This document shows, in pieces, positions 36,601-48,755 of a stretch of 64,000 nt of DNA. A program made the position numbers and the translations under genes. The first letter of the stretch is position 1. Each line of letters opens with the position of its first letter. The notes under the pieces are model-generated. The model made no database searches and was not told where the DNA came from. It was given only the letters and a program-made list of their open reading frames with translations. The DNA lies in NCBI RefSeq assembly GCF_034190915.1, contig NW_026947499.1:2913950-2977949 (forward strand), given 5' to 3'. Source of the DNA: Cavia porcellus. Taxonomy: Eukaryota > Chordata > Mammalia > Rodentia > Caviidae.

Positions 36601-37369
36601 CCAGAAAAGCCTAAAATTGCTTCAGCATGAGCTCAGGAATTGAGGGAAGGAGTAATGGATGATCAGGAACTGAGAGAAGTCGTGTGCACAGAACGAGCCT
36701 GGTTCCCTGTGATGCAGGAGGGCAGCCTGGCTCAGGTCAATGGCCGGGGGAATGGGACACTGTCTCCTTCCTCTTTCCTGATGTGCTGACATGGAGCGGC
36801 AGTGACTTGGGATGAGAGGGGAAGACTGGACCCAATGGATGACCTGACAGCAGCCACTTGGCAGAAACTGATGGCTGCTGCTGAGGGAAGGTTCCAGACC
36901 CTAGAAAGAGCAAGTCAGGAAATCCGTGCATCTTTCTAAGCCAAATCAGGTAAATGAGCCACTCAGAGTGTGAGCCAAGAGCACCCACAGTGAGCAAGCA
37001 CTTCCCAGGCAGAAAATGCACAGGCCACCAGGAGACCCGATGCTTCCACAAAATCCCAAGTACAGCCTCCACCACTTCAGGGACAGGTAACACAGCCCCA
37101 CAGGAAGTCACCTGGGGAGCCGGAGATGGGGAGTGTGTGGCTGTGTGGAAGGGGGGTCAGGGGATGGTCGCCCTGTCCTCATGCCCACCTGCTTGCTCTT
37201 CGCCTGTGACTACCCCTGACCCCTCCAGCCCCTGCAGGTGGCCATGTCAGGACCCTGGGGGCCTCTAGTGATGTGGGAGACAGGTAGGAGTGCCACACTA
37301 CGCAGCTTCCCGTGTAGTATTGCAGGGCTGTGGGCTTTGGCTGGAGGCCCAGCTCTGCTTTCCCGCCTG

Positions 37370-37460
37370 GCTGTGTCTCTGTGCATGCGGGTTAAACACT
37401 TTGAGCCTCAGTGTCTGCGTCTGTGGAATGGGACTGATGAAAGCACTGAGTTCCTAACAC
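37370..37460 (+). repeat. MIR-like SINE fragment
   Basis: 'gtgcatgcgggttaaacactttgagcctcagtgtctgcgtctgtggaatgggac' follows the MIR consensus order 'gggcaagtcacttaacctctctgagcctcagtttcctcatctgtaaaatggg'. Confidence 0.6.
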
Positions 37461-37836
37461 TTCTGAGAGTCCCCAAGGAGACCTCACCCAACTTGAGAGC
37501 CAGCTCTCAAGTGCCTCTGCCCCCTCAGACCTTGGTGTTCAGTCCGGGACCCAGGTGAGAGAGCAGGTCAAAGGTTACACTGATGCCGGGCAGGACAGGC
37601 TTGATCCAGGTCACGCAGAGGGTGGTGGCAGGGAACTCAGGGCTCCTGCAGGTGGGGACCAGGCCCATAAGGACCAGGGGACCGCACACCTGGGGACCGG
37701 CATCCTGGTGCATCCACAGCCCCGTCCCAAGCGTGCCTTCTCCCCCCGTGTTTGTGTTCTTTTCTTTTCCCTTTTCCACCTTTTCTTTCTTTCCCTTCCT
37801 TCACCACATATAGACTGGAATCTCCAGACAGAAGGA

Positions 37837-37883
37837 TGCGCGTGCACGCACGCGCGCACGCACACGCACGCACGCACATGCGC
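37837..37883. repeat. Alternating purine-pyrimidine tract (CG/CA)
   Basis: GCGCGTGCACGCACGCGCGC is followed by further ACGC/ACGCAC units. This is a strict alternation over about 45 bases. Confidence 0.9.
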
Positions 37884-38699
37884 AGAAGTCAGGCCCAGGG
37901 GTTAGCTGCTGCTCCTCGTTCCCGAAGACCCTGGTGCACTGTTAGGCTAGCAGAGCTTCTTGGATGAGAACACTGAGTAACATAATGTACCTTTTGTTTT
38001 TACTTGTTTTGTGTTTTATTCAGGATCCTGTTTACATAAAAATGTGATAAATTGCCACAATCAGCTGTCAAGTGAGTACTATGTTTTCTCTGTTAAGAAG
38101 GAACACGTGTGCTTTTCCAGTGCAAAGGTTACACTAAAAAATGTGCTGGAGATGCTCATCTGGACCCTGGGCTCATCAGGGTTTCATGCAGTGAGGTGAA
38201 CCCACTTCCCAGTGAAGGTCGCTGCACCTGACACTCCTCAGGAGACAGCATCGCAGCATGAATCAGACTTCTGCAAAGAGCACGTCTGAGCCCCATAGAG
38301 AATGGGCCTGAGTCCTGCCTTTCATTGCTGTAGAGGCAAAGGGAGGCTTCAGGAGGTGACTAAGAGCATTGCTGTGGAGTCTGCACCATGCAAGTGCTCC
38401 ACCTGGTCCACCCTCACCGCAGCCTTGGCCTCAGGGTCTGCTGCTAATGAAGAAACTGGACGGAGCAACAGGAGACAGGCAGGTCACTCTTCCCACTGCA
38501 GAGGCTGCATATGGCAAGGAGGTGGACGCACTTCTTCCCTGGAGCCTTATAGCAGCTCTGCTGAGGAACAGATAGGGTTTCCACTGAGCCACCCCACAGT
38601 GTGGGAGCCACTGGAAGCTGCCAAGGGGATTCCATCCTAGACCCAGGAGCCTGCAGGTCAGTGCAAAGCCTTCAAGAGCATCTATCCCCAAGATTCAAC

Positions 38700-38772
38700 T
38701 CACTCCAGGGGAATGGCTGTTACCACAACACTAAAGAGGATGCACACTGGTAAGATTGTGTGGGAACAGGAA
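38700..38772 (+). mobile_element. L1 fragment, left of the nested LTR
   Basis: 'gaatggctgttaccacaacactaaagaggatgcacactgg' resembles 'aatggctattatcaaaaa..gaggatgtggag' of L1. The L1 text resumes after the LTR at 39156. Confidence 0.5.
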
Positions 38773-39155
38773 TGTTATGGTTGGTACATTGTGTCAACTT
38801 CAGAAATTTAACTAAGAGATAGCAGGAAACCAGGATCCTTACTTTGTAAATATCCTCATCTTGTACAAGAGGAAGACAGGGAGATTTTGTGAGTGCAGCA
38901 CCTGCCCCGGTGGGGCTGGGAGTGGCCTACATACAGTATAAGGGAGGAGAAGAGGCTTGTTCTCCCTGCCTTTTGCTCTGGCTGCTTTGCTGGCTGCTAC
39001 CTTGAAGTGTTGCCCCTCTGCCCATACCACCCTGGCTTAGAGCAGCTGATTATGGACTGAAACCTCTGCAAACTATGAGCTAAATAAACCTTTCCTGTCT
39101 TCATTTTGAGTGTAGGGTATTTTGTCTTAGCAACAAGAGAAAAGTAACCAAGACA
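38773..39155 (+). mobile_element. MaLR-type solo LTR nested in an L1
   Basis: It starts TGTTATGGTTGG and ends AAAGTAACCAAGACA. The 3' part has ATGGACTGAAACCTCTGC, AATAAACCTTTCC and GTATTTTGTCTTAGCAAC, the MaLR end layout. The flanking five bases are AGGAA and TGGAA, nearly a 5-bp duplication. L1 sequence on both sides is collinear, so the LTR jumped into an already old L1. Confidence 0.8.
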
Positions 39156-39720
39156 TGGAATCTTGCTACACTGGTGGCAATGTGAACCCATACAACAACT
39201 GTGGAAACCAGTATGGAGAGTCCTCAAAAACCTAAAAGTAGAAATTTCATTGTTCTCAGCAATTCCTGTCCTGGGCATAATCCAGAAAGACCTGAAGACG
39301 TCACACTTTTGTGATACCTCCACACCCAAGCTCACAGTCATGCAATTCACAGTCACTAAGCTCTGCAGATGGCCTGGATGCCAATCGGCAGAAGAGTGGA
39401 TAAAGAAGATATGGGGGAATATTATTCACCATAAAAAGGAACACAGTCACATCATTTGGAGGACAGTTGATGCAAACTGAGATCCTGATGTTGCATGAAA
39501 TAAATCAGATGCCAAAAATAAGTACAGTATATCTATTTTATAAAAGAAACTAAAAATCTAAATAAAGAGTAGAACTAAAGGGAGATGTTAGGGAGCAGGG
39601 AGGCAGACACTGGGACAGGGAAAGTTATGAGCTGAAGGGAGAAGGGAGGGCTGGAAGCAAAGGCTTCAGAAATGATGCAGACACGAATTAAGTACCAATC
39701 TCCCACGATAAATGAGGCCA
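39156..39720 (+). mobile_element. L1 ORF2 end and 3' UTR, sense
   Basis: Text such as 'cacaacaactgtggaaaccagtatggagagtcctcaaaaacctaaaagtagaa' near 39190, 'gaagagtggataaagaagatatgggggaatattattcaccataaaaagga' near 39390-39440, and 'gatgttgcatgaaataaatcagatgcc' matches the 3' end of old L1s. A broken frame still shows EEWIKKIWGNI. Confidence 0.85.
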
Positions 39721-41481
39721 TTACCAGTGACACATACTAATGAGATTTGTTCTAAGGTCTGCTCACAGAGCAGTTCTCCTAGATGGGATTTTGCCTTGGG
39801 AACAACTGGAACAGAGACACAGAGAGGGGACAGTTCTGACCCTGCAGTGGGAGGAGAGAGGCAGCAGCTGTAGCCCAGGGGAGCTCCCTCCTTCCTGGAC
39901 CTTGGGTAGTGTGCCTGGGGAAGCCATCTGTCTAGTTAGTGCCCAGCATGCAGTACTGATGACCAGCATTTTCCCATGTTGTTATTATTCTAACATAATC
40001 GCTACTGGAAACATCTGTTAAACACAGCACTGTGTGCAGTCTCGCTTGATTGGTTGCCATTACTGGCACCCATAAATTATGCATTGAAATGATGTGGCAG
40101 TGGTGGCAGAGAGAGAGTGACAGATATCGGGAACAGAGTGTCTGCTATGTCCCTGGTTGGCTGCCGGGGACCCTCGCGGCCACCTTGTTGGCTTATTCCT
40201 CTCTCTTCATTGGCCTTTCCTTAAGCTCTGCGACTGACAGACATCACAGAGAGCCAGTACCCGCTAGAAAACCAGGAGTGATCCTGTACCCAGAGAAAGC
40301 CTGGGTCTGTGTAAACACAGTGTTGTTGCCCCAGAGCAGAAGGCAGGGGACAGGGTTGCACCTCATAATGAATCCTGAGTCACCCTGGGCTCCCAGCGCT
40401 GGAGGGAGCAGGCAGCTCCATGGCATCAGCCACAGATGTGTCCTTCCCTGGGACTATGGCCAGCGCAGAGCTTCCCTTCCCGGAGCTGCCAAGTTCTGCT
40501 GGGTCCTAACCGCAGTGGCCCCAGCCTGACTGAGCTCAGGGCTGACCCTGCTTTCCTCTGCACCACACTCCTCCCACAGCAGCCCCTGTCCTTGCCTTTT
40601 CCAGGTCCTTGCCTGACTGCCAGTTCTTCTGCCATCTCCGGCCTCCTCGGCCTCTGCAACCACCGTCAGTGTCAACATACAGCCAAGGTCTGTGGGTCCC
40701 TACGGCCCCTGTGCAGCTCAGCAATTTCTCAGCAGCATCGGTGCAAGCATCCACCTCTGCCTTCACCTCCCTTCCTCCGTGCATGACACAAGACACTGGG
40801 TGCCTTGGGGGTTCCCTGGGTCTCCCGCATTCTCATTCTCTGTTGGGTCATCCACAATGCAGGAGTGGGCACTGTCACTTAGGTCCCTGGAGAAGATTCT
40901 GGGGCTAGAGGTAACAGTGGTGCTGTCCTCCTCTGGATCTGCGGAGAGAGCTCAGGGAGCCCAGAGACCAGCATCAGTAAGACCACAGTGGGCAGCGGTT
41001 GCTGATGGGCAGTGAGAACCAACCTTCAGTTTCTGTCGCTGTCACCCTCTGAGGGCCTGTGTGTCCTGTTTAGATTTCACTGGCAAATGAAGTAGATCAT
41101 TTCCCTTGCTGGTTTAAGCATGCTTTTAGAGTCGCATTCACTTAAGTTTTATGTTGCCATGAAGTAGACCCCATCACGCCTCTCACTCTACAGCAGGAAC
41201 AAGAGGCAGGGGAGGTGGTGGAGGAGACACAGCCAGGGTCCCCCGGCCATCAGCACTGCTGTGGAGTTTGTCACCCAGGACTGGTGTTGTGGAAAGGAAA
41301 CCAACTTCCCACACGTCTGTGCTTCCCGTTGCTCATCACGTTGCTTGGTGCTCGCTGTGACGATTTCCTCTTTATTTCTGCATGGATTTTGCCAGCCCCT
41401 GAGCTGAGGTGGGGTTTGCCTGGTTCCCTGCAGCACTGCACCATCCACACGGGATTTTCAGAGCTAGGTGACCACCGATAC
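39721..41481. other. Non-coding, no recognised feature
   Basis: Several overlapping frames near 40430-40910 run on both strands in a GC-rich stretch. None shows a motif or splice structure that I can support. Confidence 0.4.
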
Positions 41482-41808
41482 TGATTGTCACCTTCACTGG
41501 ATTAAGGAACTCGTGGCACGTCAGTGAAGCACAGGCATGGGTGGGTCTGGGTGGGTCTGGTGGGTCATGGAGGTGAGACCTTGGGTACCATTTCGCAGCC
41601 ACTTCCTCCCTGACGCTGTCCCTCTGATCTGCTTCTCAACTGCATTAACCGAGCAGCTCTGCTCCCCCATTCCTTTCTGATATGATGCCCTGCCCTGGTG
41701 TCGGCCGTGGACTGAACCCACTGAACCCACGCACCAAATTAATCCTCTCTTCCTTTCAGTTTTGGGTTTTGGGCATTGTGTCCAGGAGAGGGGAAGCCAG
41801 CTAACACA
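41482..41808 (+). mobile_element. MaLR/ERVL-type LTR
   Basis: It starts TGATTGTCACCTTCACTGG, and later has GGGTGGGTCTG, GCCGTGGACTGAACCC, AAATTAATCCTCTCTTCC, TTTTGGGCATTGTG and AGCTAACACA. This is the order and ends of MaLR-type LTRs. Boundaries are approximate. Confidence 0.55.
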
Positions 41809-44800
41809 AGGAGTGGTGGGTAAAATTACTCTACCAAACATGATCTCTTGCCTCAAGGAGTAAACCTGGAAAAATCTGCTTTTATCCTTTTCCCTGTTAA
41901 CTAGGCAGAATTATGAGGGAAAATTAGCCTCTGTTTTGGGGAGACTTTCTTTCTTTTATGTGCTTTGTGTGAATTGATAACAGAAGCAGGAAATGTGATT
42001 CTGAATGATCTTTCTATCTCTGTTTCCTTATATGCAATTAAGCATGTCATTTGCAATTAAATTATTTTCACCCATATTTGTATGTGAATCCACTTGAATT
42101 GCACTTTAAATAAGGTTTTAATCATTTTTCGGTGATATTTGGAATCATGAACTAAAAGATTATCATCTGGGTACTTCATAATAGCATTTCATTTTCCCAG
42201 GAACTACTTTGATAATAAAGTGGAGTTTAATCCTATTATAAAGTTACTGCTGGTGGGTGCCTTTGCTTAACAGCTCTTCTGGTCTTATTAACAAGTACTA
42301 ATTACACATGGTGAAATATGACAGTGAAAAGTTGTGACATAAATATGGTTCTGTTCCACTCCCTTAACGCTATGAAGCTGAAGCATTAAGACCTTTTGGA
42401 ATCCCAGGTAGAAAGCACTTAACGTCTCCCATAGATTTGGCTGCTGTTATTGTGATTACTGTTTCCTGGATCCCCTGGCCTCAGTTAAGATCCATCATGA
42501 GATGCAGCTCCCTGCACATTGTGATCTAGTAAATGTGAGCACATGCTTTGCAGAAATCACGCTCCGATGGGCTGAGCAGAGCTGTTCTGTGTAAGGGGCT
42601 TTACTTGCTGCAGGGGAGCCTCGGGATACACCTCTTCCAAAGGCATTTTGTCTTCAGAATCCTCCCCCGAGGTAACCTGTCCTGTCTGGCAGTCTGTTCT
42701 TGTCTTAGTCACTCACTCCTTGCGGAGATGCATCAGTGACTGACGCTGCCAACTCAGAGCAGAAGAGATGTATTTTGACACATGATTACAGCCCCTGGCT
42801 CACTGGCTGCGAGACAGAAAGGCTGTGATGGAAAGAACCAGGCCCAAGAAATCCACTCCCATCGTGGTGGTCAGGAGCAGAGAGCACAGGGAGGAGCCGG
42901 GAAGGGAGAAATACTCCTCGGAGCTCCCGCCCCAGGGACTCTCCTCTAGCCTGACCCCACCTCATAACAGCATAGTACACTTCTGCTGTGCATGAAGCCA
43001 CTGATGAACGCAGTTGCCTTCCTGAAGCCCCATCCTATAAACACATGAGTTTGGGGGACATCCTAGACCTCAACCAGAGACGGCGAACCTTTCAGAGATG
43101 AGTGCCCAGAATGCATCCCAAAAGCCACTTGCTTATGGCAAAGTGCCAACACTGCTATTAAATCTGAGTACTGAGGTTTTAATCCGGAAAAAATAATTCA
43201 AGCATTAACATCTTTTGTTTTAAAAGGCAAACATATAATACCCATGCCATTAGTTTGTCAGTGGTCACTGACCTAAACATTAACAGTTGTATTGTGAAAA
43301 TATCGACTGAGTTTTGTCTGCATGCGGGGTGCTGAACAGAGTCAAGGGGTGAGGGGAGAGTGTGCAGGGCAGCGAGGTTCCCCTCCCTGCTGGAGCCAAT
43401 GTGCCAGGGCCCCGAGTGAGGGTGGTCTCACCTGTCTCCTGGGTGTTCACCTTTCACCTGTCCCCTTCATGGTCTTACTCAGATGAGAAATATCCTTCCA
43501 AAGGAAGGAAAAGGAGTTGTCTCACAAAAGCAGCAAGCACTGCCACACACAGATGCATGCACTCACACACAGCAAGCAGCCGAAACATCGCTTGGAGAGT
43601 GTAAATTGTGACTCCATTTCTTGCAAAGGTCCCTGTGCCCATGTTGTCATCAGGTACTCACTTCAGCAATCCCATTTTGAGGAATCTGTCTGTTCTACAT
43701 TCATGAATGACATTGGATTTTCTGCGGGACACCAAACCTGCAGCCCTGTGCCTTCTCCCCAGTGATTTACGGGGCCCTGCAATATGCATGCCCCACATTA
43801 CCAACACCCTCCGCATGGGGCACGGCTCCTGACAGATGCCTCTTGCTTTCCCAGGGGTGTGCTGCCAGCGCCAGAGATATGGTGGCCGGTGCCAGGGTGG
43901 CAGCCCAGCATGAAAGGAGCTCTGTTGTCCCTAGTAAAATAATTAGTCATGTTTTGGTCATGATTAATTAAAGTGCTCATGAGCCCGTGCTATCTGGGAG
44001 CAAAATGTCCTTCTTGCCTTCAGAGCAGCAGCAGTGTTGGGGTCACTGCAGAGGTCAGATGGCAGCCACATGGACCCCCACATCCTATGGTGTTGCAGGA
44101 ACCATGGCCAGTGGATGCCCTGGCACTGAGATTCATGTTCCCTGTGTGGGACCAGGACAGGATTTTACCAGAATCCAATGTGGAAATCCAACTTGGAAAT
44201 CCAGCATGGATGATGCCAATAAGGACCTTGTGAGGGAGGGATGTCCTAGATGTGGAGAGTTAAAGCGACATCAGGGGACATGAGGCACCCTGAACCAACA
44301 GGAGCACAAAAGCACCGCCACACCTGGAGCTGCCACTTGATGGGCCCAGGGGTCCCTAAACAGAAGACGGGGACCTTGATTCAGCTTGCTGAGTAGGTTC
44401 TCATCACATGACATGGGTAAAGGATTTCAGATGGTCAGTGGGAAGCATAATGTGGATCAGTCACCCCAAATTATAAAGTCAGGAGGACAGGAACAGGACC
44501 CAAGTATGAGTGCCCAGAGGAGGCGCAATCTGATGCAGGGATGCAGACTGGCCACTCACAAAAGCCCAGGGCCAGCTGCTGAGGCTCGGCTGAAGCGGGC
44601 AAAGATCCGGTCAGCCACTGTGTGAGCTCTGGTTTCCGTTCTTCTAGTGGAATCCTTCTGTCTGCAGGGCTTTTTGGTTCCTGCAGGGTGATTGTCCCTG
44701 TCTTGGTTGTGTCATGGGGTGACTGGTTCTGCTTGGGAGGAGGAGATGGCACCATGGAGAGGTTTGCAAGGCTCTGCTTCTCCTGGGACCCGAGTGATTA

Positions 44801-46117
44801 TAGGTTTGGTAAATTCTGGGTGCTGCTCCAGGGGACTCTGAAGCTGGACGTTGTGGAATCTGGCACTGAGGTGTCTCCATAAACCCTAAAAGTCATTTTA
44901 GTTACTCTTGTCTTAGTGTCTTAGTCTTGAAAGGGGTGAGACAGAGCAAGTGAAGTTAGGGTGAATGCATCTTGCTTTGTCAATTTTTCCAAAGTGACCA
45001 GTGTTTCTAACTGCAACATCAAGCAGGGACCTCACCCAGAGATTTAAGGTTCTAACAGATACAAACAGAATTGGCTTTGTCCTTCTCCACTCCTTCCTAT
45101 CTGTCTCTGTTTCCAGCTCTCAGAGCTCCAGGGACAAGATGAGAGAAGAGGTTCCCTGCGGTCAGCAGACGGTCAGTCACTAATGCTTTGTCATGATGTA
45201 AGTCCAAAGCCCTCTTCTCCATCCTGAAAGGAGATCACAGCTCATTCTCACACCAGCTAGGCAATCAGCTCAAATGGTCCATCCATTTGATCAGGACTAT
45301 GCCAGGTGGGACACTGTCACATCACCCCTCAGCACTTCATGGCTGGAAGCCATGACTGTTGGATGCCAGTGATGCCAGCCTGGTGGTTATGCTGCTCTTG
45401 TACTGGTCCACCTGCATCACTCTTTGGACACACTCAGCTGGAAGGTCACTTGGTCTGGAATGCCCAAGACCTCTGCTGTCAATCTCTGGCTGCTGCTGTT
45501 AGCAGGGTTGTCCGATTCTCCTCCTCCTGGCTGTCCGTTCTCCAGGGGACGCAGGCCTCCATGTGCTCCCATGCCTGAGGCTGTGGTCCAGCTTGGAGAA
45601 GGGAGAGACCACAGGCTCTGTGGTCCCAGGGCTGGATGCAGCCTTGAGTCACTGGAAGGAGGAGGACTGCACAGATTCTGAGATCAGAGGACAGGCTCTG
45701 GATGGACAAATGACAAAGCCATGAGGTGGGAGCACATGTGCCCACACATGTGTGTGATGCCACAAAGCTGCCCAGCCCAGCAAGGGCAGTGGGCTCCACC
45801 ACTGCAAAGGCAGGGGCAGCTGGAGATCCAAGCCACCCTGAGAGCCGGAGCCCCCCAGGTTTGCCTGCCTGGTCTCACTGAGTTCCTCCCTTGTCCTGGG
45901 AAGCTTGTGGTGTAGGCTGTGTCCCGACACAAACACATAGGATATTCCTTGGTCTTCCTGAGCAGTATTCTCTAGGTATAAACTTTGACCTGCTATTGTC
46001 AGCTTAAAACACCTTCTGGCTGGGTGAATGTCTCCATCATAAGGGATTTTCCCCGGAGAACCTACAGACATCTTCCCAATGGCCTCAGGTATTAGAAACC
46101 AGTTACGGATTAAGAAC
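41809..46117. other. Non-coding; candidate conserved AT-rich block inside
   Basis: No exon was recognised. The block at 42000-42420 is discussed separately. Sequence near 43080-43170 ('cggcgaacctttcagagatgagtgcccag') looks like an old DNA transposon end but I cannot assign it. Confidence 0.45.
42000..42420. promoter_or_regulatory. Candidate conserved non-coding element (homeodomain-rich)
   Basis: About 400 bases are free of repeat signatures and dense in TAATTA/CAATTA-type homeodomain cores, including TTTGCAATTAAATTA, GCAATTAAGC and ACTAATTACAC. TAAATATGG and CATTTGC motifs also occur. The function is inferred from motif density only. Confidence 0.35.
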
Positions 46118-46125
46118 TGATGGTC

Positions 46126-46227
46126 GGGGCTGGGGATTTAGCTCAGTGGCATAAGTGCCTCCTCTGCAAGCTCACGGTTTTGAGTTTGATCTCAGTTACA
46201 AAAAAAAAAAAAAAAAAAAAAAAAAAA
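46126..46227 (+). mobile_element. ID-like tRNA-derived SINE with target-site duplication
   Basis: GGGGCTGGGGATTTAGCTCA, then GTGGCATAAGTGCC, then a GAGTTTGATCTC B-box region, and 28 A residues. It is flanked by TGATGGTC at 46118-46125 and 46229-46236. It is the same family as the SINE inside the provirus. Confidence 0.88.
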
Positions 46228-46236
46228 GTGATGGTC

Positions 46237-48345
46237 AACATAACTCCAGTTGGATTACATCAGCATGGAACTGAGCATAGATGTCCCACCTCAGGCAAGT
46301 TGCCAGCATAAACAGCGATGTGGAGAAAGAGATGCTATTGTGTTGAGGCGTTGAAGCACTGTAGGTTCTCCTTAGAGTTGCTGTTTGAGCCACTGGTTCT
46401 CCTGGAGAAGCTCTGGTCTTCACATTGAGTATTGTTTCCTGGCTCTGGAGGGGAAGATGTGTGCTGCTTGGTCACCAGGATGAACTCATCATGCTGGCTC
46501 CCTGACGTGTACCTGACTGTGCTTGTCATTGGAGGAGCAAGGGGCCTCTGTGTTGCTGAGGATGGCTGTGGTTCTTTTTAGGACAACCCTAGACTTTGTG
46601 GTGAGTGTGCCTTCTCAGCTCCAGCGTAGAACCTTCATCCCACCAGCACAGCTCGTTCATCCTGCTGGCATAGACTTCCTGGTTTCCACTACTGACCTTT
46701 GGACCTTCCCAGCACAGATCCATAAAAGGGACTGGCACAAGTGCTTTTTGTGGGTCTGGACCTTCAGTTGGACTCATGGGAGGCATTGTCATGAGCTCTG
46801 GGTTTTCATCTGGACTCATATGGAACATTGCTGTGGGATTTAGGCCCTTGACTAAATATTCTATGTCTTTGGTGTTGCTGATAGATTTCCTGAACTTTCT
46901 TGTGTTAACTGTGGGTGACCATCATAAAATATTATGAACTCCATGTCTTGGTTCTAATTGTCCTATGCACAACTCCAGACTACAACAAAACCCATTTATC
47001 AAGTGAATACATGTATCAGTACATTTCTGAGTGTGTAAAGAAACTCAGTCCCTGTAGGTTTGCTACCCTTTGTACCAAAGGCTTCACCTTGAAGATGAAA
47101 GTGTGAATTGCTTATTCTGCCCTGTGTGTGTGGTTGCCTTGATGGTTTACCTTTTCCTCTTATTTTTTGCTGTGTCACACACATACAGAAGGGCACATGC
47201 CCATTAAATGTAGGCCATGCTGTATTCCCAGCCAAGAGTTGCTCCAAGGGACTGTCTCCCTCACAGGGCCTCCCTCGCTCACAAGCCCACTCTGCCCATG
47301 AATGCTGATTTAATTTCTAGCAACACAGAGTAATTTCGGCAGTTTTGGAAGTTCGTGTACTGTGAACTACACTGTACAGAGCCACTTGTGTTGATTTCTG
47401 CTGCTCGATATGATTTTTCTGAGTGCATTTATAACACTGCGTGCATTTCCAGTTCACTCACCTGCATGGCTGTGTCTGATATCATTGTGAAGAATTCCGC
47501 TGCCTGTTTGTCCATTATATGCCTAGCGAATGTTTGTGTGGTGCTCAGCTTGTGAAACATTCCAGTGCCTGTGCTTTGCTGATCTGTGCATGTATAATTT
47601 ATCATGCTGTTTCCAAAGTATTAAAAATTTACTTAGCTTGTTCTTGTGTAGGCTTGCAGCATGAATAAATACATGCAGCCCGCTGAGCAATTTCTGCTCC
47701 TTAGTCTGTGCTTCAGGTCTAACAATGTGCCTCTTGGGTAGACTACTTTTGAGTGTGAGGTCTGACCTTGGTAGCTACTCCTTTCAGAAAACACAGGTTT
47801 ATCTGTGAATGTACCCTCCTTCCTGCATAGGCTCGCTAACTCTGGGTCTCATCTTAAGTGACAGAGAGGTGGTGGTTGGGTTCCTGTTTTCTGGGCAAAT
47901 GTACTTCTCAGAGCTGCCACACAGCAGATAAGGAAGCAGAAGTCTGAATAATCATGGCACCAGATGCTAGCTCATGGATTGGCATCATGGATGGCATCTG
48001 TTATATGGCAATCATATTGACCAGCTGTTAGTCTGTATCCTACAGCTTGGGGCCCCTCAGGCTCCTTCTCATAGTTAGCTTTTCATCTCCTAGAGATGAT
48101 TTAACATCCAACATATCTTTTGTTTTAGTTGAATCCCTAGAGAAGAGATCATTTCAGGAATTCCTGGTACTTAATGGGGAAATAAATCTCACCTCTTGCC
48201 TTGTTTCCCTTAGGCCAAGGAGAGCTGACATTGCAGAGGATGGATGCACTGGGTGACGTGGAGATGAGTGGCTCTTCAGGAACCTTGGCCAGAGGACTAC
48301 AGCTCCAGGTTCCTTAAGGAACCTGAAATAACCATGGCCCCTGGA
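46237..48345. other. Non-coding; probable antisense L1 piece near 47330-47600
   Basis: The segment 47330-47600 has diverged antisense L1 3' phrasing ('tgtttgtccattatatgcctagcgaatgtttg'-like). No exon was recognised. Confidence 0.4.
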
Positions 48346-48755
48346 GCTCCAGGTCAATGATGAGGACGGTGAAGATGCTGCTGCTGATGGTGGTGGTGAA
48401 GAGGGTGATGGTGATTATGGTGTCAGTGGTGAAGATGACACTGATGCTGCTGCTGCTGATGATGGTGATGATGATGGTGTTGATGATGCAGTGATGATGA
48501 GGGTGGTGCTGGTGAACATAGTGATGTTGATGCTGATGACAGTGATTATGGTATTGATGGTGAAATGTCAATGATGGTGATGATGGAGGTGGTGATGGTT
48601 ATGACTGCAGTGATGGTGAAGAGCTGATTATAATGATAGTGGTGGTGGTGATGGTGATGATAATGATAGTAGTGATGGTTTTGATGGTGGTGGTGATAGT
48701 GATGGCGACAATGTTGATGGTGAAGATAGATGATGGCAGTGCCGGTGATGATGAC
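48346..48755 (+). repeat. Diverged GAT/GGT trinucleotide-rich tract
   Basis: About 400 bases are built almost wholly from GAT, GGT, GCT and GAA triplets (for example GATGATGGTGATGATGATGG). The reverse strand gives His/Ser-rich chance frames. Confidence 0.92.

Larger units (their letters stand above)
33661..38699. other. Non-coding intronic sequence
   Basis: No exon was recognised. It contains an MIR-like copy near 37370-37460 and the CG/CA-rich alternating tract 37837-37883. Overlapping frames of 60-125 codons on both strands show no family motifs. Confidence 0.45.

Noticed and set aside
39163..39480. 105-codon ORF with EEWIKKIWGN
   Set aside because: It is the L1 ORF2 end, broken and not a host gene.
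40430..40910. Overlapping 75-115 codon frames on both strands
   Set aside because: GC-rich sequence gives long frames by chance. There is no family motif or splice structure, and neither strand is favoured.
43080..43170. Possible DNA transposon end ('cggcgaacctttcagagatgagtg')
   Set aside because: It sounds like a hAT-type end, but I could not find the partner terminal repeat or a target duplication.
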